From Epithemia pelagica (taxonomy: Eukaryota; Bacillariophyta; Bacillariophyceae; Surirellales; Surirellaceae), in the NCBI GenBank assembly GCA_946965045.2, contig OX337240.1:2728001-2792000 (forward strand): a stretch of DNA of 64,000 nt, in the 5' to 3' direction. The notes beneath the pieces are model-generated. The model worked only from the letters and a program-made list of their open reading frames with translations, did not search any database and was not told the DNA's origin. This document shows positions 1-10,234 of this stretch, piece after piece (the stretch's first letter is position 1; each line of letters begins with the position of its first letter). Made by a program: the position numbers and the translations under genes.

Positions 1-715
1 AGGTCATAATTGGAGATTTATACATAGATCAACTCGTCTTTGAATCCTCTCTTTCAATTTGCTCTGTATATGCCTCGCCAAATTAATATATTCATTTCAA
101 AATATTGGACTAAAGTATGGCGAGCAAAATTTACGTATTCAAAACCCTAATGTGGGATGTGCTACGAGATACGTAGAAAAGGTACTGCAGTCGCGCACGT
201 GAATGACACTAGGGGTACATCGCGCGCATACCGCGCAAAACTTTAAGGCTTGATTTTTCGAGAAGTGGATTTTTCAAATATCCCGACCCACAATAGAATC
301 AGTCTTAATTATTATCTATGCCGACATAAAGACTACTAAGTACATGTACTGGGAGCTGGGAGTACGAGTGGAAAAAATAAAAAATAATATGGTGTTATTG
401 ATATCCGGTTAACACGGGGTTATCCTGGGATAAGGGACCCCTTCCCGCAGTCAATCACGTAGGATACGCGCCGAATTATCCCAGTCCAGAATTGCGAAGC
501 CGAGAAAATTATCCGAGTATGGTCGTTTTTAACGTTTTTCCGTTTGATTTTCGCGCATGGCCAACCACAGTCCACATTACAATGCCTGATACCCTTTGGG
601 TATACCGTTATCATTAACCAGTGATGTACTTTGTCAGCGACACTCCTTGCTAGTACATGAGTAGAACAATATGACCGTACAGTAAACTACTATCACAGTC
701 GCACTATCACAGTTT
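1..715. other. AT-rich stretch without a supported gene
   Basis: No convincing coding frame is seen. The stretch is AT-rich with a small GC-rich patch near 190-240 that is full of CGCG. It may contain the outer end of the putative Crypton-type element to its right, but no terminal repeat could be identified. Confidence 0.4.
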
Positions 716-1087
716 CTATGTTGTTGGTGTTAATTTGTTTGTTTTACGTTGTTTGTTTGTTGTCTTTTGGTATCTTGTGCCTTTTGTTGTTTGGCATGAT
801 GGCTGAAACTGGAGCTTGCGCCTTGCGCTTTTAAGATATGCCTTTGTAGCCTTCCTTGCCTGTCGTCTTGTTATCTCCTTCACTTCTGTAGTGCTCCCAT
901 TCCTTTTCCCTTCCGTAGCTGTTTTAGGATTGCTTTCTTGTTGCTTTTTGTTTCCTGGCAAACTTTTTAGTACTTGATTTGACATTGCCTCAACAAAGAT
1001 CCGATCACATTCCAAGCAATTCCGATCAATACAATCTCCACACCACAGAAAATCCTTCCCCCCTGTGTTGTCCATTGTTGTTTCCAT
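716..1087 (-). CDS. Small Cys-cluster/basic ORF, unrecognised
   Basis: 123 residues from an ATG. The N-terminal quarter has a tight cysteine cluster of the form CxxCxxxxCxxC (residues about 16-27), which could be a small zinc-binding element. The rest is Lys/Arg/Gln-rich and predicted to be disordered and nucleic-acid binding. A shorter overlapping frame is also open at the 5' end, so an upstream exon cannot be excluded. No family is recognised. It is included because the Cys cluster plus basic tail is a non-random combination and because it lies in the compact ORF cluster beside the Crypton recombinase. Confidence 0.3.
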   Translation of the reverse strand: METTMDNTGGKDFLWCGDCIDRNCLECDRIFVEAMSNQVLKSLPGNKKQQESNPKTATEGKRNGSTTEVKEITRRQARKATKAYLKSARRKLQFQPSCQTTKGTRYQKTTNKQRKTNKLTPTT

Positions 1088-1304
1088 GCCTTTTCGTGCT
1101 TTCCCCTTTGGTCATTGATTTCGACAACCGTGCCTTTACTCGGAAACACACATGACCATACAGGCGTCTCCCAGACGTTAAACAGTAGTTAGGGTTGCTA
1201 GGTAGGTAACGCGACCGGACATACAAATACTGGTGGTCGCCGAGCATGGCAACTTGTTGACTACAAATACTTAGACGCGCTGTTATGTTAAGGACTCCAC
1301 GCGC

Positions 1305-1313
1305 TCTATATAA
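1305..1313 (+). promoter_or_regulatory. TATA-box-like site before the PIP-box ORF
   Basis: TCTATATAA lies about 55 bases upstream of the first ATG (1366) and about 80 upstream of the second (1390) of the plus-strand ORF, a reasonable distance for a TATA element with a short 5' leader. Confidence 0.35.
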
Positions 1314-1365
1314 CGGTTGGAATCAATATGACAAACTCAGACCTAAATGAGGAACGAACGATTTG

Positions 1366-1827
1366 ATGGTTCATAGGATTTCGTTCATCATGGCTTCTAT
1401 CAGCGACGACAACTCTATTTCTACGTTTGACGAAATCCTACAGATGAAGATGGAGGAGGACAGTGAGCCGACTCTAGACAACTCCGTAAAAGAAACCGCG
1501 AACAAGGGGCCTAAGGACAAACATGAAGGGACCGAACCAGACCCTGATGATTTTTGGATGGACGAAGAATCCTCTGTGGAGCTTTCTTTTCTCAAGGATC
1601 AACCTGATCCTTCTCCTAAGAAAGGTGACCCTGACTTTATTGACCCAGATGATGTGGATTATGGGCACCCAAATGACAAAATCACCGCCCTCATGCTCCT
1701 TTCCAATGGTGGAGCCATTTTACACTATGGGTCGTCTCGTCGTGTGTACCGTCCGCCGCATGAGGAACGCAACGAAAACCAAATGTCCCAGACGAAGATT
1801 GATTCTTTTTTCCCCTCGAAGAAGTAA
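1366..1827 (+). CDS. Acidic protein with C-terminal PCNA-interacting (PIP) box
   Basis: About 153 residues from ATG 1366; ATG 1390 gives a protein eight residues shorter and is equally likely. The protein is strongly acidic (runs of D/E, DPDD repeats) with no recognised globular fold. The last residues read QTKIDSFFPSKK, which fits the canonical PCNA-binding box Q-x-x-[ILM]-x-x-[FY]-[FY] followed by a basic tail, and it sits at the extreme C terminus where such boxes are usual. By family knowledge this would tether the protein to the sliding clamp at replication forks. It is divergent from its neighbour at 1893-2594 only in strand, ending 65 bases from it (convergent). Role in the putative Crypton element is inference. 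Confidence 0.55.
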   Translation: MVHRISFIMASISDDNSISTFDEILQMKMEEDSEPTLDNSVKETANKGPKDKHEGTEPDPDDFWMDEESSVELSFLKDQPDPSPKKGDPDFIDPDDVDYGHPNDKITALMLLSNGGAILHYGSSRRVYRPPHEERNENQMSQTKIDSFFPSKK

Positions 1828-1892
1828 ATTTTCCTATAAATTCCGATATTAAGTAATAATTTTTCCATTATTTTAGTTTTTTTCTGAAATTT

Positions 1893-2594
1893 TTAATATT
1901 TGCGTTTGTGATTGCGTACATTTCGGTTATTTTGCGATTCTCCACGTTTGATATTATCAAAACTATCTCGTTCCACAGGACCCTCTAGACGAGATGCCCA
2001 GTTCACCAGTGGGAGCGCGAAGTAAAAATCTCTTGGATGAACTGTGCTTGGATCTTGATGAGGAATAGTACTCAAATGGTGATACGACAGGCTGATTCCT
2101 GGTTTCAGCTTAGTAGTCATGTCTTCGGAATTCTCTGGCTTTCTAACTTCCGTCAATTTCCTGTTCTCATCGAAAACAAACACTTCCGGTAATACCGTTT
2201 TAATTCGCAGAACGGGATTGCCACTTAAATACAAAACCCTAGAACAGATGGTCTGATACATGACACTTCCGGAACCTGATGAGTTCATCCGGAAAAAATC
2301 CAATGACTTAATATGCGTGCCATCTGGAATCAGTCCGTGGAAACGTGCTTCACTGACAAATGTGTTTGGCGCTCCTGCTTCCAACGTGAATGTCTTCGGA
2401 GTGACATCTTCCCCCATGATATTTAGAATATCACTTACAAAACTTCTCACATGATTTTTGTCTGGAACGTCATCATCGTTGAATGTACAGAATATCTTGA
2501 TACGATCGTTCCAATCATAGCGACGGTCGTTCATTGGTTCCTTGTTATAATCGCGGCCTTCTGCCTGTGGCCAGATTTCGCGTTCTTGGTTCAT
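1893..2594 (-). CDS. Unrecognised protein, paralogous core with the 2792-3751 protein
   Basis: 233 residues from an ATG. No known family is recognised. The middle (about residues 80-150) contains a segment of the form F-x-G-[IL]-x-P-x-G-x-H-[IL]-x-x-L-D followed by a hydrophobic beta-rich stretch ending in VLRI, which has a clear counterpart in the next upstream ORF (2792-3751). The C terminus is basic (NHKRKY). It is on the same strand as the 319-residue ORF and the recombinase, 197 bases downstream of the former. A spliced link between the two is possible but no good GT-AG pair joining their frames was seen, so two genes arising by duplication is preferred. Confidence 0.5.
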   Translation of the reverse strand: MNQEREIWPQAEGRDYNKEPMNDRRYDWNDRIKIFCTFNDDDVPDKNHVRSFVSDILNIMGEDVTPKTFTLEAGAPNTFVSEARFHGLIPDGTHIKSLDFFRMNSSGSGSVMYQTICSRVLYLSGNPVLRIKTVLPEVFVFDENRKLTEVRKPENSEDMTTKLKPGISLSYHHLSTIPHQDPSTVHPRDFYFALPLVNWASRLEGPVERDSFDNIKRGESQNNRNVRNHKRKY

Positions 2595-2791
2595 GTTTGT
2601 GCCGATTATGAGAAATTCTACTCATGTCCATTTTTTCAAACTCGTTCTAAAACTAGGTACCACATAATTATTTAAGTCTTACAAAGACATCGCTAAATTT
2701 GGTCTACAATAATTGGTTTGATTTGATCGGTAATATTGTAGAAGGGAAACAAATTTGTCCTGACATGGCTGTCTGATATATTCCAATAACA

Positions 2792-3751
2792 TCAAGGATG
2801 GGGGTAGTAGGTGAACACAGAATTGTTCGGGCACAACATACCAACAGCGATCTGGCAGGGCACAACAATTTGAGTCGGGTCATTTGGTGATTCAATTAGG
2901 CGTGTTCCAAAATGAATGAATCCTGATACAGTCGCCGTTTCCATGATATGAATTTTAGGTTCCGACATCACAACACGGAGAACCGCGACTCCAGCTGCGT
3001 AGAGTAAGAACGTTTGGACGACCTGACAACTGAATACTCGACGGGGAAAGTCGGGGTGGCGGATGTAATACACATCCAAGCGTACCAAATGCATTCCATT
3101 CGGAATTCCTGTCGCGAAATCTTCGTATTCCGTTACAGATCGGGAGTGCAGGGAGAGGATGTCACCGGGTAAATCCAACCGACGTAAAAAACAATTGATG
3201 AATTTGCGTCCTTCTCCAGTGCTCTTGGGTAAATGTTGAATCCCGTGAAACTTGAAGAATCTCTTAAAAATACCCGGACCAAGATTCGAACCATAGTGCA
3301 ACACTGGCAAATCCACCGGCAAGGGGAAGAAGAGTCGGTGACTGTTTGCATAAGTAGTGTTAGAGCGTAGGGGCTGGGGTGTTAGAGCAGTGGTGTTAGA
3401 CAAGCCCGTGGCCGGTTCTGGCACGGGCAGGGAGATGTCTGTTCCAGTGTTACCAGTCGTGCTTTCCATGTCTGCCTCTCGCACTTTGCGTTTGCGATCC
3501 GGTGGATTTGCGGACGATCCCATTTTCTCGTCGGTTTCGTTTTTGTCGACATCCTCACCAGTTTTGGGTCCATTGTCGTTGTTTTTGTCGGTTTCCTCCT
3601 TCGTTGTCTTAGATTCGTCCATCTTAATTGTCGTAGTCTTGTTGTCCTCACCAATTCCTTTGTCACTATCGTCGGACGATTCCCCTAGGAGAACGATTAC
3701 TGAATCGGCAGGGACCTGTTTTTTCTTAGGAGAGTTGTTATCCTGTTCCAT
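2792..3751 (-). CDS. Unrecognised nuclear-type protein with SUMO-interacting-like motif
   Basis: 319 residues from an ATG. The first 130 residues are charged and disordered, with a hydrophobic VIVLL run followed at once by GESSDDSD (about residues 18-30), the arrangement of a phospho-dependent SUMO-interacting motif. A basic cluster DRKRKVR near residue 85 looks like a nuclear localisation signal. The globular C-terminal half (about 140-319) carries the core shared with the 1893-2594 protein: GIPNGMHL-x-x-LD and a following hydrophobic stretch. No enzyme signature is seen. It lies between two other ORFs of the cluster; 228 bases separate it from the divergent ORF at 3980. Confidence 0.5.
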   Translation of the reverse strand: MEQDNNSPKKKQVPADSVIVLLGESSDDSDKGIGEDNKTTTIKMDESKTTKEETDKNNDNGPKTGEDVDKNETDEKMGSSANPPDRKRKVREADMESTTGNTGTDISLPVPEPATGLSNTTALTPQPLRSNTTYANSHRLFFPLPVDLPVLHYGSNLGPGIFKRFFKFHGIQHLPKSTGEGRKFINCFLRRLDLPGDILSLHSRSVTEYEDFATGIPNGMHLVRLDVYYIRHPDFPRRVFSCQVVQTFLLYAAGVAVLRVVMSEPKIHIMETATVSGFIHFGTRLIESPNDPTQIVVPCQIAVGMLCPNNSVFTYYPHP

Positions 3752-3979
3752 TATTTTTTTATGACTCTATGCACTAGCTGTGTTGTCTGCTTGATTCACC
3801 GTGGAGACTGAGGAGTGTTCATTGACTCCGAGGCACCACCTACTGCCTTGGCAATCGTTGGATTGGCGGTCTACGGTCTCATTGGGTTGCATTGAAATCC
3901 GGTGCATTGGCTTGTCTGTTAGTCCATTACTTGGTTTGGAACCAAGAGCAAAAGATTTTTCCCAGAGTGTGCGTCAACA

Positions 3980-4561
3980 ATGTCGGAATCGTCGCCACGG
4001 AGTTTCGTTGATTCTCCTCGTTTGACACGTTGGGGATTGGGAGATATTGTGGCGGTAAAGTCTGCGTGGTCTACTCGTAAGGATCACTGTGGGTGGGTGA
4101 CGAAACTTCCCGATCCCGAGAAGCGAAAAGCGCGGGTCACAGTTCAGTTCGCCGATGGTCAGAAAATTTCCTACAGCCCCCAAAATCTTCGAGTCCCGCG
4201 AAAGTTGGATGAAGCTCGTTTAAGTATAGAACAGAACCCGCACTATATCGTGTTCTGTAACCAGTACATTATCAAGAAAAAAAAGAATGAAGCCAATGTC
4301 GTGGACACTGGACCGACTACTCGACATCGGAGAGAGGGAATCTCCGTGAATGTGCCGGAAGAAGTGTTCTCAGAAGGAGGGGTGCGTCACGGGACGGGGG
4401 TAGACACCCCAGATGGTATTGGATCTTCTGGTTATGTATCGAAGCGCATGGAAATAATGTTGGAAACGCTGGTGCAGCAGATGGAAGGCTTGACGGTTCG
4501 GCTAGAGAACATGGAAGAGCGAATCAGGGGTCTCGAAGAGGAAGCTATGTCCGAAAACTAA
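3980..4561 (+). CDS. Small protein with Tudor/SH3-like barrel and coiled coil
   Basis: 193 residues, ATG start. Residues about 15-75 alternate short beta-like stretches (GDIVAVKS, GWVTKL, VTVQFADGQ, YSPQNLRV) in the manner of a Tudor, chromo-barrel or Agenet-like module; assignment to a specific family is not safe. A lysine run near residue 100 follows. The last 40 residues have heptad-like hydrophobic spacing (MEIMLETLVQQMEGLTVRL, then LENMEERIRGL), indicating a coiled coil and probable oligomerisation. It converges with the recombinase gene, whose stop is 105 bases downstream. In the element context a chromatin- or DNA-binding cofactor is plausible, but this is inference. Confidence 0.5.
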   Translation: MSESSPRSFVDSPRLTRWGLGDIVAVKSAWSTRKDHCGWVTKLPDPEKRKARVTVQFADGQKISYSPQNLRVPRKLDEARLSIEQNPHYIVFCNQYIIKKKKNEANVVDTGPTTRHRREGISVNVPEEVFSEGGVRHGTGVDTPDGIGSSGYVSKRMEIMLETLVQQMEGLTVRLENMEERIRGLEEEAMSEN

Positions 4562-4666
4562 AGTACTACTGATTGGAATAGCTCTAGGTATAGAGACTAA
4601 CATATAACTAAGATTAATACTTTTCCCACCACCACCCGCTTTTTGAAAGGCGACATCCTTTGATAG

Positions 4667-7600
4667 TTAGTTCTCTGAACGCTTGCGTTTCCCTTTCTTA
4701 CAAATTTCACCGTTGCTCTGTAAAAAACGAAGTGTCCCCGCAACGCCTTTGGACTTCACCAATTCGTCCCATGCAGTACACTGATTTTCCACTGCGTTGT
4801 TCCACATACCGACATCAACTCCTGCTTTAGCTGCCACTCCTCTCAACAGTGCATGGACGCGAGAAAAAAAATTCTTGTCTGCTGCTGAATATCCTGTGCG
4901 CCACTTAGACTTGTATTTCTGTTCCAATCCAAAAAAACCACCGGTTATAGGAACCCCTTCGTAGATATCCAGACCAAAAAACTCCTTGTAGATATCGGAC
5001 AGACTGAGCATCCTGTTGTTGCCAATGAAACGACAGGACAAAATTTTGTTAGAGACCAAAATAAACTCGTCTTCTTCTTCATTGTTGTTGTCGTCCTGAT
5101 CGTTGTCGTCAGGGTTTGTTCTGTTCGTGGGACTTGTTGTTGCGTCTGTTTCCTGTGGTGAGTACATCTCCGTCATCAAAGCGGGTGGACTGTCGTTGGG
5201 TGTCGCAACATTGGGACTCGTAGATTGGCCAAAAGGAGAAACTGTTGTGTACTCGTTGTTTGTCGTTGAGGTGTTTGTTGTGTTGTTGATGACAAATTCC
5301 TCCATTTCCGTAGCGCGTTCACTGACACCGCGAGAAAAAAAAGAACCAAGTGTCGATGTTAGCTGGATCTGGCGTCGTTTCGCATTCTCTGTCAATCGAA
5401 GCTCTAGTTGATGGAAGTTCTCCGCCGACGAGAGAACACCGTCCTGGATTTGACTGTGTACGTCTTCCATTGACCGTTCCAGCTTGATCACTCCGTCTGA
5501 CACTTGGTCAAAGCGTCGGTTGATACCAGGTAGGAAACGGTCGAGCAAAGCAACACTGGGTTCGTTGTTGACATCGTTGACTTTTTGGAGATGAAGACGC
5601 ATGGTTTCCGTGAACTCGGAAAACGAAGCAGCAGAAAAGAGAGGAAAACGAGAAAAAAGATCGTGAGAAAGTCTTTTTTCAGCACGACTGTCATTCGATG
5701 ATTGTAAAAGAACAATCATCGCAGCCATGTCTTGTAGGAAAACTTTGCGTAGAAACTTGAGCATACGTAGAAATTCAATCGCTGTGGGGTGTTCTGCACG
5801 ACGGAGATCATCTTCGTCTTCCTGATTGCCTTCGTCGTCCACGTAGCCTAAAACAAAATCCTCTGCGCTATCAATCCAGGGCCAAACAAGACTTTCCACC
5901 TCCTCAGGAATTGTCACATTGCCCCGAGGAAGCCAATAACCATCTGCAACCTCAAAGCCGGCCATGCAGCGAATGGCTGAAATCGGTACTTTCGCACTGT
6001 ACCGAGATTCTTGAGTGTCGCGTTCCCAGTTCCCTAGTGTAGTAAAATATAACAGGAAGAGTGAGAGTACGATTGCTGTAAGGGATTGAACAAGAAAAAC
6101 AAAAATAGAGGTCGTACCGAGTTGTTTGACAAAATCTGGAGAGAGTTCTTTGAACTCGCAGTGAGACGGCGCCGTGTGACGACACCAGTGCGTCACATGG
6201 TCTGATACTATACCGAGCTTTTTGAAGACTTTGGAGAGTTCGCGACGGAAGCATTGTTGGTCCATCTGACGACAATCGTCGGACCCAAGTTCGACCAACA
6301 ACTTAATGTCGAACCATGAAGAGTTGTCGCGGAGATCTGGAAAATTGTGTCCAGGGATGAACTCGGTGTTGGCTTGGAAACGGTAGACAAGGTACGTCGC
6401 TAAAGCACCAATCGGGCAGGTGAAAACATCACGGTGACGGGTAGCGCGCGCGAATTGCGAAGGGGAATCCGCTTGCACAGTTTTCCCAGTGAAAAACTGC
6501 ATAAGCATGATATCCATTGAGTCATGGTCCTGCTTGCATTTAATAGGGAACACGCGTAGGTCAGAAAGTTCCGCCATGTGCAAGCTCTCGCTCCGAAGAA
6601 TGGAGGCATAATTCATTAGGAACGAAAAGCGATTGCGCAATGATGTGAAGGTACTGCGAACAACATTTTCTCCACAACCGGCGAGCCAAAAAACTTCTTC
6701 GATCTTGCCTACTAATTTGGTGTGCTCGAAAGGAGAGCATTCCTTCACTTTTTCCCTATAATTCTTCTTAGCCACACGGGCTGATCGACCCTGGGGAGTA
6801 ATTCACTGGTTAGATTTGTATTGCCAAATTCGTTTCAAATTTGTTGTACTTACCTGTACAATTTTCAAAAGATTTTTAACGCTACGCGTGCAGATCTGGG
6901 TGTCCCAGTGAAGCGAGTTGCTTCCATTACCTTCTTCGGCCTGGTAATCATACAATTTGCGAACCGCCGATCGGTAGGTGGATACTGAAGAAAAACCAAG
7001 CGGGTTTCTTGGTTCCAAGGCTTCCAAAATTTCTGTTTCATGGCCAATAATTGTACCATCGTTGTCATCAAGAATTGCTAGGTATTTTTCTCCCAAGCGG
7101 TCGTAGTCCAATTCGTCAAATACTCCCGGGTGTTTGTGACTGGTTTTTTGGTCGCGAAACACTTGATAAAACATGAATTGATAAAGCTTTTCTCCCGTCA
7201 CGGTGTAGCGCGTACATTCCGGTTGAAAGTAGTAGATTGAAGCACAAAATCCTCGAAACTCTAAAATTCGATACTTATAGGCGTCGCGTGTATTCTTTCG
7301 CATAAGCGTATCCATTATCTGGTGGGTCACAGCTCGCATCTCTGTCACACTCATGCGCATGCGGGGCTGGGGAAGCTCTGTGGTACCACGGGCTATCGAA
7401 TATAACGACTGGGATTGCGTACGGCGAGAATTGGATGGGGGGGTGTTGTTGTTGACCGTAACCTCGTCCTCGTTCGGGTTGTTTGGGTTGCTTGGGTTGC
7501 GCGAGTTTGGGGTGGATTGAGCTGCAGTGGTTGTGTTGTTGGTGTTGGTTGTAGGGGTTAAGGCAGATATGTCAGGAAATAGAATACGACGACTATTAGC

Positions 7601-7744
7601 CTCAGGAGTATTCTCAGTCCTTGCCGTAGTAGGTCGGTTCCCATTGAGGGCATCTCCATCATTGTCATTGCGTCCTCTGGAGCGACGAGAAGACGACGAC
7701 GATCTACGAAGGGGAGATGGGTTGGCTCGACTCGTTCGCGGCAT
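4667..7744 (-). CDS. Crypton-type tyrosine recombinase (spliced, with GCR1_C domain)
   Basis: Exons 7744-6854, 6790-6118 and 6033-4667 give about 976 residues. Both introns are GT-AG: the 6791-6853 intron is phase 0 and removes a TGA stop; the 6034-6117 intron is phase 1. The N-terminal 100 residues are low complexity; a helical SAM-like DNA-binding region follows (about 150-290). Catalytic residues are visible: Arg about 363 in ILRSESL, His 498 and Arg 501 in HWCRH, and Tyr about 533 in RYSAKVP, which follows the typical Crypton G-x-W sequence created by the second splice. Near the C terminus a WR-containing helical domain (about 880-950, YKSKWRTGYS) matches the GCR1_C DNA-binding domain of Cryptons, ending in a basic tail. 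The enzyme would excise a circle and integrate it by a Tyr-DNA intermediate. The catalytic set looks intact, so the gene may be active. Confidence 0.85.
6034..6117 (-). other. 84-nt in-frame intron between catalytic Arg/His and Tyr
   Basis: Donor GTACGA and acceptor ACACTAG. Length is a multiple of three and the intron contains no stop in frame. If retained it would insert 28 mostly hydrophobic residues just before the G-x-W-...-Y segment, breaking the expected spacing. Removal gives QLGNWERD, the expected family sequence. Confidence 0.75.
6791..6853 (-). other. 63-nt phase-0 intron in recombinase gene
   Basis: The donor is CAG|GTAAGT, a consensus 5' site; the acceptor is CCCCAG|GG. It contains an in-frame TGA, so the long reading frame requires its removal. 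A nearer AG at 6806 would leave the TGA in the message and is rejected. Confidence 0.75.
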
Positions 7745-9164
7745 GTCAAAAGTAACGAAAATAACAGATCTGTATTAATGAAATGAGACCACCTCCTGCT
7801 ACGTTAGGATTTAAAGATCGTAAAGAGAGTCATTCCATTGCATCATTGGATGTTGTTTGTGGTTTTCCAAGAATGACTCAAACGCATTGCCAGTAATTCG
7901 TCTTTGGCCGTGCTTGCGATAGGTATGGGGCAAGTTTGATAGACAGGCGTGGTATTCGAGAATGACCATCCCTATGTATGGAGCGACGGACAGAAGGAAA
8001 ATGAACCTTATCCCACTACAAATAAGACGCTTTATGGCTAGGATAATCACCGTTATTGGTTACGAGATAAGCAGTGGCAGGATAAAAATGATGGTTTGTG
8101 CGACTCAAATGAGGATAAAATTACTAAAATTCTTATCCTGGGTACGAATAATACTCTTTAATATATAGAGGTTGGACCTGCACCGCGGTGCTACGGATCG
8201 GATCCGCGGATAATATACTCATACATCATACTATGATACGCGTATTGTGTGACGATTTCGAGCCAGGCGGCATAACTTCGAAGGTTCAATCTTCACTCAA
8301 ATTGAACATGGAACAAAAATATCCAAAATGCCCTTTCTCGTTTGACTGTGTATACATCAAGCATGGTCACTGGTTGGCAACTTGCAGTTTTTTGTTTCCA
8401 ACTCTGTCACTGTTCATCAAAGACGCCCCATGTCGCGACAAACAAGGAATTATTTGCTGTCAATGGAGAGAATATTGATTGATTGCCTTGAATCTGTCGC
8501 CATGCCAAGACGGGAAGAAAACTGCTTGATGGTTCATCGCTGACATGACATGACCGGCCAACAACACAGATAAACTTGTGGTTCCGATGCCAGGCGTTTA
8601 ACGGAATCCATCATGGGACGCTTGCTATTGCGCAAACCTTATAGAGGTGCGCAAGACAATAGCTTTGTAGGTGAACGAGAAAGCAGTTTCGTCAAGGACA
8701 TGAATCAAGGCGTCGGAAGTATGGCTTCGTTTCTCGTTATTGGATGCTTTTGATTTGTGGTTCTGCTTCATCTTTTCCATGAAACAACGACAGGGTCAGG
8801 TGGCTAAATGATTGAGCTTGTCACGTGAGGAAAATCGAATGAGATGGTGCACAAATGAATTGAGTCGGATTGGAAATCAAAATGAGATTCCCAGACTTGC
8901 CTTCATTCTGCAGCTTATTGCCTTTATGGTCGCGAAACGCTTTGTTTCACGATCCATAGTCATTATCCCATGTTCAATTTCGATCCTCAGGGACACCTAC
9001 CGTCCAGGTCAGCACCTGCTGTCACAGTCACATAAAAACAAAAGAATAACGAACACTCGCAGCTCTCAGGCATGAATTACCCCAACAAGTGTTGTGTTCT
9101 CGCTGGTGTCCCGTGAGCCAGCAGAGGTATGATACAATGTGAAAGTGGGACTACAGCTCTACTA
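7745..9164. other. Gene-poor stretch
   Basis: No supported coding sequence; only short chance frames. Around 8175-8215 there are nested GC palindromes (CCGCGG, GGATCC). Nothing else is recognised. Confidence 0.4.
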
Positions 9165-10060
9165 CTCACTCTCCATTGTTCACCATTGCTGCTTGACAAT
9201 GGTAGCCGTCAGAAGTCAGGAATGCAACGTAAGAGCAGCATCGGATTCTAGATGCTCAAAATCACTTGATTATCATAAGCGTCACGGGCTCTCTGGGAAT
9301 TGATTATTCATCGTTTTAGGCCAAACAAATTATTCTTTGGTCGATATATGAGCTGTTCTAGAGGGCTACTCATATGCATGTATATGCGTCGACTATGCGG
9401 CACTGTAGTGAGTGTGTTTCACCAACTGGATAGCACATCTTGTACTGATCAAAATGTAAATCGTCTTTTACCTGTTGAGACATTCTAGGAAACCAGCCAT
9501 TGTTGCTTTCTTCTAGATTGTCATGTTATCTACACTTCTGTTCATCCAGCTCACGCGTCGTCCTGCCTCAATATATGACCGAAAACGACTCTCGCACAAA
9601 TCCTTGTTGCATTGTTGAGAAATTTTCGTGGTTGCTAGACTATACTGGGTGGTTGCCTTTGGATCAGAATCCCAAGATAAGGTCACGAATCCTCTAGCCA
9701 TGAAACTATGTCGCATGGCTTTGGCTTTTCGCATAGCTATCAACTCTTCATAGGAGTACATAGCTCCCAATAGCCCACAACTAACTCTCCACTCGAACGA
9801 GTTGTCGACACAAAGATACGCTGTCTTGAAGCTCAAAATGTGGTAAAGAGACGTTGTCGTCAACAAAAAGACCAAGTGACAAGAGAACATCAATGGTTTT
9901 ATGGAAACCGCAGCGGATTGCAATGTTGAAAGTGGAAGGTACGTAGAAGCAAAATGAAGCCAGTGGCTTCTGGTCAAGTGTGGTTCGCTCTCTTATCAGC
10001 TGCCATGTATTCAACGTACTCAGGAATGCGTGGGGAAAAAGTGGAATCGCCACCGCTATT
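9165..10060 (+). repeat. Dispersed repeat, inverted partner of 50,730-51,712
   Basis: Roughly 0.9 kb that aligns by eye, with substitutions and small gaps, to the reverse complement of about 50,730-51,712. Shared landmarks include a GGGCTCTCTGGGAATTGATT run, the block around ATATGAGCTGTTCTA, and the block reading toward CACTTTCAACATTGC on the minus strand. Frames are broken in both copies, so this is an old non-coding or pseudogene family. Confidence 0.7.
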
Positions 10061-10234
10061 TCAGAGTAGACCATGTCCATTCCAGAGAGTATGTTGCTCG
10101 AAGGATCCGGATGTATTTGGAGTCTCTTGATCCGACCCTCTTTTTTCAAATGGATAGAATGGCATCGTCGAGGTTGATATTCGCACCAACAGATCAGTGT
10201 GCCATACATATGATCGGGTAGCATGCGGAGAAGA

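Larger units (their letters stand above)
716..7750. mobile_element. Putative multi-gene Crypton-type DNA transposon
   Basis: The anchor is the tyrosine-recombinase/GCR1_C gene at 4667-7744, the hallmark of Crypton transposons. To its left lie compact unrecognised ORFs on both strands (716-1087, 1366-1827, 1893-2594, 2792-3751, 3980-4561) with short intergenic gaps and no host-like gene among them. Cryptons lack terminal inverted repeats and make only very short direct repeats, so the ends cannot be read from one copy; the limits given are those of the gene cluster only. That the accessory ORFs belong to the element is inference from compactness and from shared features (two of the ORFs have related cores). 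Most described Cryptons carry only the recombinase. Confidence 0.5.

Noticed and set aside
4667-6775. Separate 702-residue gene with a transmembrane segment
   Set aside because: The hydrophobic stretch is a GT-AG intron, and the frame joins upstream to the 7,744-6,854 exon to complete a tyrosine recombinase.
6791-6806. Acceptor AG at 6,806 for the first recombinase intron
   Set aside because: It would leave an in-frame TGA directly after the junction; the AG at 6,791 keeps the frame open.
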